A stretch of DNA of 64,000 nt from Mytilisepta virgata. Its lineage: Eukaryota; Mollusca; Bivalvia; Mytilida; Mytilidae. This document shows, in pieces, positions 57,426 to 64,000 of the stretch. Within the stretch, counting starts at the first letter, position 1. The number at the start of each line of letters is the position of its first letter. The position numbers and the translations under genes were made by a program. Under the pieces are notes generated by a model. The model was not told the DNA's origin and did not search any database. It was given only the letters and a program-made list of their open reading frames with translations. The stretch lies in assembly GCA_028015205.1 (NCBI GenBank), contig CM051510.1:30628580-30692579 (forward strand), given 5' to 3'.

Positions 57426-58289
57426 CCTAAGATTTTCAACAATAACCTCAAGAAAATGCCGTTGCTACGCATTTTGTTTACATGAACGCCATTTCGGAAC
57501 TTCAATAAACGTAAAAAAAAACGGCGGGAATTCCAATGCAGAAATTTAATCACCGTACAAAACCTTGGAATTTTTCTGATGATGTCGTGAAATGCGGCGG
57601 TTTTGCGGTCTTTTGATTTTACTCCAAATTCACTGTTCGCTAGGAATTTTTGACATTATGCAGGATAAACAGAATATGTGTACATTGTCTCTTAATATAA
57701 AACTCGGCACGACACAGGTGAGAAACGCATTTTCATTTGTTTCTAAGCCATGTCCGAATAAATTTCATATTTCTAAAAATGTACATATATTCTATAGCTA
57801 AGTTCTGACATTACTTTAAGATTTCGTAATCCTAGGTTTACCATAAAGGAATGTCAGAAAAATCATTTATGGAATAGCAAGCTAAATATGGGATTCCTCA
57901 TAAAGAAGTTTCACTCCGTATACGGAGCAGGAACAGCTTACCCTTCCAGAGCACCTGAGTTTATTCCTGGTTGGTGTTGTTCATTGTTGTTTAGTTTTCA
58001 GTGTTTACTTGTTGTGCTACTTAGCAAAAATTTTGAGTGTTCTCATAAATAAAGAAATTTTACTTTTGTCATCACGGGTTGATGTACCAATATCACAAAT
58101 GACGTTAGAGCTGGTTCTTTTTTCAATCACATCCATTTGTGACTCCTACCGGATTGACTTTTTTGGACAGGACGCCGAAATTTGCACACGAAGCAGGAAC
58201 TGATTACCCTTCCGGAGCACCTGAGCTAATTCTCCTGGTTATAGATGTCTTGCTGTGTATAATTTTCAGTAGTTCTATACTGTGCTTTT
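57426..58289. other. Intron sequence, no exon seen
   Basis: The first ~130 bases still match the flank of the 32.9-kb foldback. A GGAGCAGGAACAGCTTACCC/GAAGCAGGAACTGATTACCC pair near 57925 and 58190 marks a diverged ~270-bp tandem duplication (CCTTCC(A/G)GAGCACCTGAG). Confidence 0.5.
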
Positions 58290-60110
58290 TTAGCTCACAT
58301 GGCCTAAAAGGCCATGTGAGCTTTTCTCATCACTTTGCGTCCGTCGTCGTCTGTCGTCTGTCGTTGTCTGTCGTCTTTCGTCGTTAACAATTTTTCAAAA
58401 ATCTTCTCCTCTGAAACTACTGAATGGATTTGGATATAACTTAGCACGATTGTTCCTTAGGGTATCCTGCACAAAGTTTATGCTTCGATTTTTGATCCGT
58501 TGAAAAACATGGCCACTGTTACTAGCAAGAGGCTCTCAAGAGCCTGAATCGCTCACCTGGCAAACAATGCACTATAAACTAAATTAATATATTAATGTTT
58601 ATTGTAAATTAAACTCAGTATTAAAGGTCATGTAAAATGCTGAAAATACCTTTAAAAGCCTTTCAAGAACCTCTGGAAAGAAATGGGCATGAGTTCTCCC
58701 TACGCTTGATTAAGATACAGTCATGGTCAATCTGATGATTCACAATACAAAATACAAGCTTTAATTCATCTTCAAATAAAAGTATAAATCTTTTGGTCTA
58801 TATGTTGTCTTCGTTTTAAAAATGTTTGAAAGAAGTTATGTAAAAATTGTGGGTTGAGGCTTTTTATTTTCTATTATGCTTGATCTTTGAACATATTGAT
58901 TAAGCTGTTGGTTTTTATCCAATAAACCATGCTTAACTCATCTGTCATTTTGTAGTTTCATCCAAATCCCCGTAATAGTTTCAGAAGAGAAGATGTTTGA
59001 AAATTTGTTAACAACAATGATGACGGACACCAAGTGATAGCAATTAAAAGCTCACATATTATGAAGTTTAATCATTGTTATACAACATTCTCATCATCAC
59101 CATACACTAAGGATACCATATTTACTTTAAAAACCAAATATTGTTGAAATCCGAGCAAGTGTAAAAAATGGCGGGAAAATGGCAGCCATTTTAAAAATGG
59201 CCGTCTGAAACAAACTTTCATCATCACCATTCAACTCGGGATACCATGTTTACCTTGAAAGTAGCTTTCATCTTCATTTTCTTTCTATAATTCAGGAAAA
59301 AATAGCAAAAAACAGCATTTTGACCCCTATGTTCTATTTTTAGTAAGGGCGGACATGTTTTTTGACCAATTAAAAATCAAAGCATTAACTTTTTGCAGGA
59401 TACCCTAAGGAACAATCTTACTAAGTTTCATTTGATTTTGAATAGTAGTTTCAGAGAAGAAGATTTTTGAAATAATAACATAAAAAAAAGCCAAAAATGT
59501 CAAAAAAGGGCAATAACAGCACACAGGTAGCTCTCATCATGCTGAACACCTTCAACCTGCCAGAATTTGCCGTAACCTAATGATTTTTTATATATTTGCG
59601 AAAAACTGTTGTTTGACCCCTATGGCTATGTTCTATTTTTTGTAACAGTGGCCATGTTTTTTAACGGATCAAAAATCCCCACCTCAGTTGTATGCAGGGT
59701 ACCCCAAGGAACATTCATACCAAGTTTGGTTCTAATTAGTCAAGTAGTTTCAGAGGAGAAGATTTTTGAAATAATAACATAAATAAAAGGCCAAAAATGT
59801 CAAAAAGGGAAATAACTCTAACATCAGTTAACAGATTTTCACGAAAATCAGCATACAGGTAGCTCTCATCATGCTGCACATTTTCAACCTGCCAGAATTT
59901 GCCGTAACCTAATGATTTTTTAGACATTTGCGAAAATATGTTGTTTGACCCCTATGTTCTATTTTTAGTAACAGCGGCCATGTTTTTCGACGAATCAAAA
60001 ATCCCCACATCTGGCAGGTTTAAAGTGTTCAGCATGATGAGAGCTGCCCGTGTGTTGATTTTCGTGAAAATCTGACAAAAGTCAAAATGTTCGTCTGGTA
60101 AAGATCATCT
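58290..60110. repeat. GCTCACCTGG repeat family, block 7 (copies in both orientations)
   Basis: The first copy (58290-58524) is minus-oriented and starts with the perfect hairpin AGCTCACATGGCCT/AGGCCATGTGAGCT. A plus-oriented copy begins at 58524 with AAGAGGCTCTCAAGAGCC and GAATCGCTCACCTGG, and contains the same internal order as block 1 (3384-4330). Head-to-head copies thus meet here. Located in an intron of the zinc-finger gene. Confidence 0.8.
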
Positions 60111-60334
60111 CTTGTGTGCATTGATCTGTTCTAAAATGACTGCTATCCATTTATTCAAGCCTGGGTTCCTCGTAGACAAAAAAAAAAAACTGTTAAAGAA
60201 AACATTATTCAAAATGAAACAAAATCCTAGCGTTTCATTTCACTGCTATGTTAATAACACAATTTGGGTTAAATTTCGAAAGCACCAACATAACAACCTT
60301 GTAAATCTGTCAGTGGAGCCTTATCCAGTTACAT

Positions 60335-60592
60335 TTTAATCTTTTGTTTGTTTAGCTGGAGTTTTACGCCGTTTTCAGCACATTTGGCTATATTTTTTTT
60401 ATTGGTGGAGGAAGCCGAAGTACCCGGAGAGAACCACCGGAGAGAACCAATCCTTGTCAATTTATATCGGAGTCGAACACACTCCGCCACAGGTGAGATT
60501 CGAACTCACAACCTCAGTGTTGACAGGCTAGTGATCATTAGTAGTCATAACGAACTACCTAGACCACTCGGCCACCGAGACCCTTTAATCTT
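60335..60592 (-). mobile_element. tRNA-derived SINE (same family as 51809) with target duplications
   Basis: The body at 60344-60583 on the minus strand starts GGGTCTCGGTGGCCGAGTGG (box A), followed by GAGTTCGAATCTC (box B) and a tail GGCGTAAAACTCCAGCTAAA-CAAACAAA. The direct repeat TTTAATCTT flanks it (60335-60343 and 60584-60592). Confidence 0.85.
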
Positions 60593-61283
60593 AGGAATTT
60601 AGTAGATACATACAAAGAAAATACTCATGGTTCATTGATTTCACAAATTTCTTATTTCGTTTTATAAATGAAACACGGCAGCTTAGCCAAAATCTATCGT
60701 AAATATCACCATTACGCTTAACGGCATAAATACATATTACAAAAGTGTAATTAATGTTTGTTTTCTATTGGTCAATCGGTGATGACATGATTTCCCATTT
60801 TTCCTTGGATTGCCTTTAAATTTTGCTTTTTTAAGTCTATAAATTCTCGTATTACACTCACGTGCATTGGTTTTATAAATGAAATCGAATCGATCAAATG
60901 AATGAAATTTAAGGTTTGATCCTGTATGAACCAATGGGAAATGAACCAGTATAATGTATGGATGCAATATGGATATGGTTTTTTGATTGACCATAAATGG
61001 TGGAAAAGTATACATTGTAATCAAACCATGGTTCAGTACATATTTGGGGAAAAAACAAAAGTTGGGATACTTTATATAATAAAACATTTACCGCGATATG
61101 AGGTTTTGTGGAGCTCGGACAGCAATATTAAACTCGACATGGCCTCGTTCAATATTGATGTCCTCAGCTCCATAAAATCTCATTTTAAACTCGTTAAAGT
61201 GCGAAAATTGTATAGTATATCGGCATTGTGACATCAAAACTCTGAAAGAAATTTCACTTACAAGAAATAAATATATTACTTAC
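60593..61283. other. Intron sequence, no exon seen
   Basis: An open frame of ~100 codons on the plus strand has no splice sites or motif and is not called. Confidence 0.45.
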
Positions 61284-61411
61284 AAACAACAGTTTCCTAA
61301 GATCTGCGATCTCCTTGTTCTGTCTGACGATTGCCTCACGTTGCTGTGACACGGTCTTGTTAATGGTTTGGATAGTCTGGCTTTGCTGGGATATCACTTG
61401 ATGAAGACGGG
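61284..61411 (-). CDS. Coiled-coil/UBZ1-like protein, main coiled-coil exon
   Basis: 128-nt exon with a TCCTCGTAG acceptor and a GTAAGT donor, phase 1 in and phase 0 out. It encodes about 43 residues: RLHQVISQQSQTIQTINKTV followed by SQQREAIVRQNKEIADLRKL. This is a canonical Gln-rich coiled coil with Ile/Val/Leu heptads, the part likely to dimerise the protein or bind a partner kinase if the TANK-like assignment is right. Confidence 0.65.
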
Positions 61412-62430
61412 CTACGAGGACAAAACAAAGAATGAAAAGTATGAGTGGTGGTTCTTTGCTTGATCTTTGTTGCACGCATGTTTGAAATCTGTCTCTCGAA
61501 TTTATCATTACCCAATTCACAATGGTAGAATTAAACAATTTTAATATATGTTAGATACTATCGATGAAAGGTAACTCTAGCCTGTGGAATCTGTGGATGG
61601 GGGCGGTTTGGAAGGGCCTAATTGCTAATAATATTGCTAATAAGTATTTTTGATACAAGAAATAATTTGGTACTTACCTAATTTAAATTGTGTGTTATAA
61701 TCTAATTAATCATATGATATATATGCCAACTATTTGTATTGATCATTTTAACCACGTGTGAATCAACCGTATGTGGCGGTGTGATTGATGGTTTATATTA
61801 AATTGACCTGTATATATGTTCATTTCAATTTTGTTCTGCTATTATACCACTTCTGTCAAGCTGTATATTATGTATATCTGCCTCTTGTAACAGTGTAAAC
61901 TGTGAGAGTGTACAATAAAATCTGAAATCTGAAGAATAAATGATCCAATATTGGAGTATTTTGCAAAAATGGACCGCGTTCACAAAAGGCATATGCCAAG
62001 AAAACTACTCTCTTCACGATAGGCAAAAGTAAAAAAAAAACATGCCCTGTTCTAGTCAAAATGCAAGAATTAACAATAGAATAGAGAATGGAAATGGTGA
62101 ATGTGTCAAAGAGACAACCCGACCAAAGAGCAGAAAACAGCTCAAGGCTACCAATGGGTCTAAATCCCGCACCCCGGAGGCGGAATAAAGTATACTTACC
62201 GATTCATATGCAACTTCAACTGAACGACTTTACAGAATAATGAAAATGAAACAATTTGCTTAGCCATTTGCCTCAATATTTGTAACCATAAAATATGCAC
62301 CGAAGGAATTATTACCCTGTTCTGGACCATTATACAGAAATGTTTTATTTGTGATATTAGAATTTAAACTGATAACTGAACAGATGCTAAGCATTGTTTG
62401 GCATCCGTTCGTGTTAATTTATAAATTTAC

Positions 62431-62514
62431 CAATTCGTTTGGGTTTTTGCGTCTTCCATCCGTCTTCTTCCTCTTCCAAAGTAGTACTGCATTCAGAGGC
62501 CATTGTATTGCATC
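62431..62514 (-). CDS. Coiled-coil/UBZ1-like protein, acidic exon
   Basis: 84-nt exon between a AAATTTCAG acceptor and a GTAAAT donor, phase 1 on both sides. It reads CNTMASECSTTLEEEEDGWK then TQKPKRI. The internal ATG has a good context (ACAATGGCC) and could be an alternative start. The frame is nevertheless open from the upstream exon. Confidence 0.55.
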
Positions 62515-62996
62515 CTGAAATTTTTTATAAACTATTAAAGTATTAAAAGTGTTCGGCTATTTTGTTAATGTCTTGTTCTATTCCAATGAAAACATCTATT
62601 CAGTGTATTACCGAAAACACAGTAAGGCATAAAGATCAGCACAATCAAAACCTCGGCGAAATAACAAATATTAATCAGTTATCTCCCTTAAATAAAGTTT
62701 CCATTATGATAATTTTCAAAAGGCTAAAGGGAGGCTATTCTTTTATTTCGCCTTCAATGAACGAGGATTGATCTACTAATATTTAATAACTGCGCGACTA
62801 AAATAGAAAATGAGTACATGTATTATGAAATAAGATATTAAAAACTGTTTATGTACAATGTGCATAATTTCTGGATTAACCTGCATCGGGTACCAAACAA
62901 ATCAGAATATTTTGAACAATAGAATCAAACGGGCCTGAAAAGTAAAGCGAAAATTTAGGTAAGGACCATATTAACTGATGAAACCTTACTTTTAAC

Positions 62997-63036
<40 letters not shown>

Positions 63037-63409
63037 CTGATTGGAGTTTTACGCCGTGTCAGCATTATTTCAGCCATGCATATCACGGCGCTTTAACAGA
63101 ATTTAAATTTTCTATAGCAGCATATAGAGTTGACAAAATAACAATTTCTGGTGACAATATTACTAAATAAAATGTAAAAGTAACTATATATAGTATAATA
63201 GATAACAACAAAGATCCACAATAATAAACCAACCAGTCAATTATACATAAAAATTAGCAGCCTCCCTCCCCCTTTCACGAGGAAACAACAACCAACAAAA
63301 CCAACATACAAAAATAAAACTTAACAGGAATTATAAATATTTTTTCTTGGTCTATACAGACACTGCAAGATTAAGGTTCCCAATTCCCTTTATTTATTCT
63401 GAAACCTAC
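62515..63409. other. Intron with SINE tail, no exon seen
   Basis: Intron between two minus-strand exons. It holds the (TTGA)n run and SINE end listed at 63001. Confidence 0.5.
63001..63110 (-). repeat. SINE 3' end with (TTGA)n tail
   Basis: Minus-strand reading ends GGCGTAAAACTCCAATCAGT and runs into nine CAAT units. The GGCGTAAAACTCCA end is shared with the SINEs at 51809 and 60344, but the upstream body differs and the tRNA head is missing. Confidence 0.65.
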
Positions 63410-63506
63410 CATTGTTGGCTGTTTCACTCTCGGTAAGTGTTCTAATTGATTCTAGGATGGTGTTGTCAGATGTCTGCGTTTTCTGATCCTGATCTTCTTT
63501 CCCATC
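63410..63506 (-). CDS. Coiled-coil/UBZ1-like protein, first exon visible in the window
   Basis: 97-nt exon between a CTGAAATAG acceptor and a GTAGGT donor, phase 0 in and phase 1 out. It encodes DGKEDQDQKTQTSDNTILES then IRTLTESETANN, polar with one amphipathic helix. Its acceptor implies at least one more exon beyond 64000 on the minus strand. Confidence 0.55.
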
Positions 63507-63789
63507 CTATTTCAGACATAATAAACATTAATTTCCTAGCATCGATTGTAGTTTTATTCAGAAATTTGTTTTATAAATACATCTATATACAACAAATACA
63601 AATACGATATTAAATTTCAGTAGTTTTTCATAATGCCAACATGTTCTAGAAGGAAAAACTCTATAAACCGTTGTAGTAATTATAATTAAAAATAATCAAA
63701 TGATTTCAATATATAAATTATGGAAAAGATAAACTTTTGTCATAAAAATACAATGTATGCCAATTTCCTGTTTCAGAATTTTTTTTTAG

Positions 63790-64000
63790 TAATGGATTTG
63801 TTTTTCTAATTTTAGTAACGGCGGCCATATTTGATGAGGGTAGAGACCACCAAAGGACCATTCCATCATAGTGTGGTCTCAATTGCCCTATTAGTTTCAG
63901 AGGAGAAGATTTTTAAATATTTTTGCTGATTTTTCTATGTTTAGTAATAGTGGATTTTTCTTTCTAATGTTAGTAACGGCGGCCATATTTGTAGGAGGAC
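63790..64000 (+). repeat. GCTCACCTGG repeat family, partial block at window edge
   Basis: Contains TTAGTAACGGCGGCCATATT twice (about 63813 and 63969) and GTTTCAGAGGAGAAGATTTT once, with a CAAAGGACCATTCCATCATA line. The block runs off the window. Confidence 0.7.

Overview
The window is a repeat-rich, AT-rich stretch of animal nuclear DNA, most likely from a marine bivalve and probably a mytilid mussel. The clues are a secreted C1q-domain gene with a signal-peptide and coiled-coil exon layout typical of the expanded bivalve families, introns with ordinary GT-AG sites, and dense interspersed repeats whose ends read GCTCACCTGG and CCAGGTGAGC. No bacterial-style gene, rRNA, true tRNA gene or CRISPR array was seen.

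Two host genes can be modelled from splice sites and phases. On the plus strand, three exons between 42345 and 49152 encode a C1q-domain protein (signal peptide, coiled coil, C-terminal C1q); exon 1 carries an apparent one-base frameshift. On the minus strand, five phase-compatible exons between 63506 and 52756 encode the 3' part of a coiled-coil protein ending in a UBZ1/TANK-like zinc finger, possibly a TANK or TAX1BP1-type innate-signalling adaptor. A lone acidic exon (1403-1716, minus) and a weak first-exon candidate (38118-38172, plus) are also listed.

Most of the rest is mobile DNA. The centrepiece is a nest at 18.55-30.25 kb. A degenerate minus-strand LINE, with coiled-coil and SGNH-esterase-like ORF1 and endonuclease plus reverse transcriptase ORF2, is split inside ORF1 by a 5828-bp element at 24010-29837. 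That element has perfect AG...CT termini, a 6-bp target duplication and long inverted repeats, which are the structural signature of Polinton/Maverick elements. It lacks room for polymerase, integrase and ATPase, and instead carries two small zinc-binding ORFs. Its right inverted repeat has grown from about 0.6 kb to 3.7 kb through a 92-bp minisatellite and a ~714-bp higher-order repeat. Its outer arms are dense in ETS, NRF1, E-box and CRE-like motifs. The LINE's ORF1 was also hit by an 87-bp hairpin flanked by a 9-bp duplication.

Elsewhere there are three further LINE fragments (6.85-7.49, 11.48-11.78, 16.16-17.36 kb), a Penelope-like RT relic in the C1q intron (45.65 kb), three to five tRNA-derived SINEs, several foldback elements (10.47, 32.9, 39.8, 42.66, 49.4, 57.3 kb), a palindromic GATATC satellite (1.95-2.25 kb), and about eight blocks of one modular repeat family with hairpins at both ends. 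The remaining intergenic DNA shows no supportable gene.
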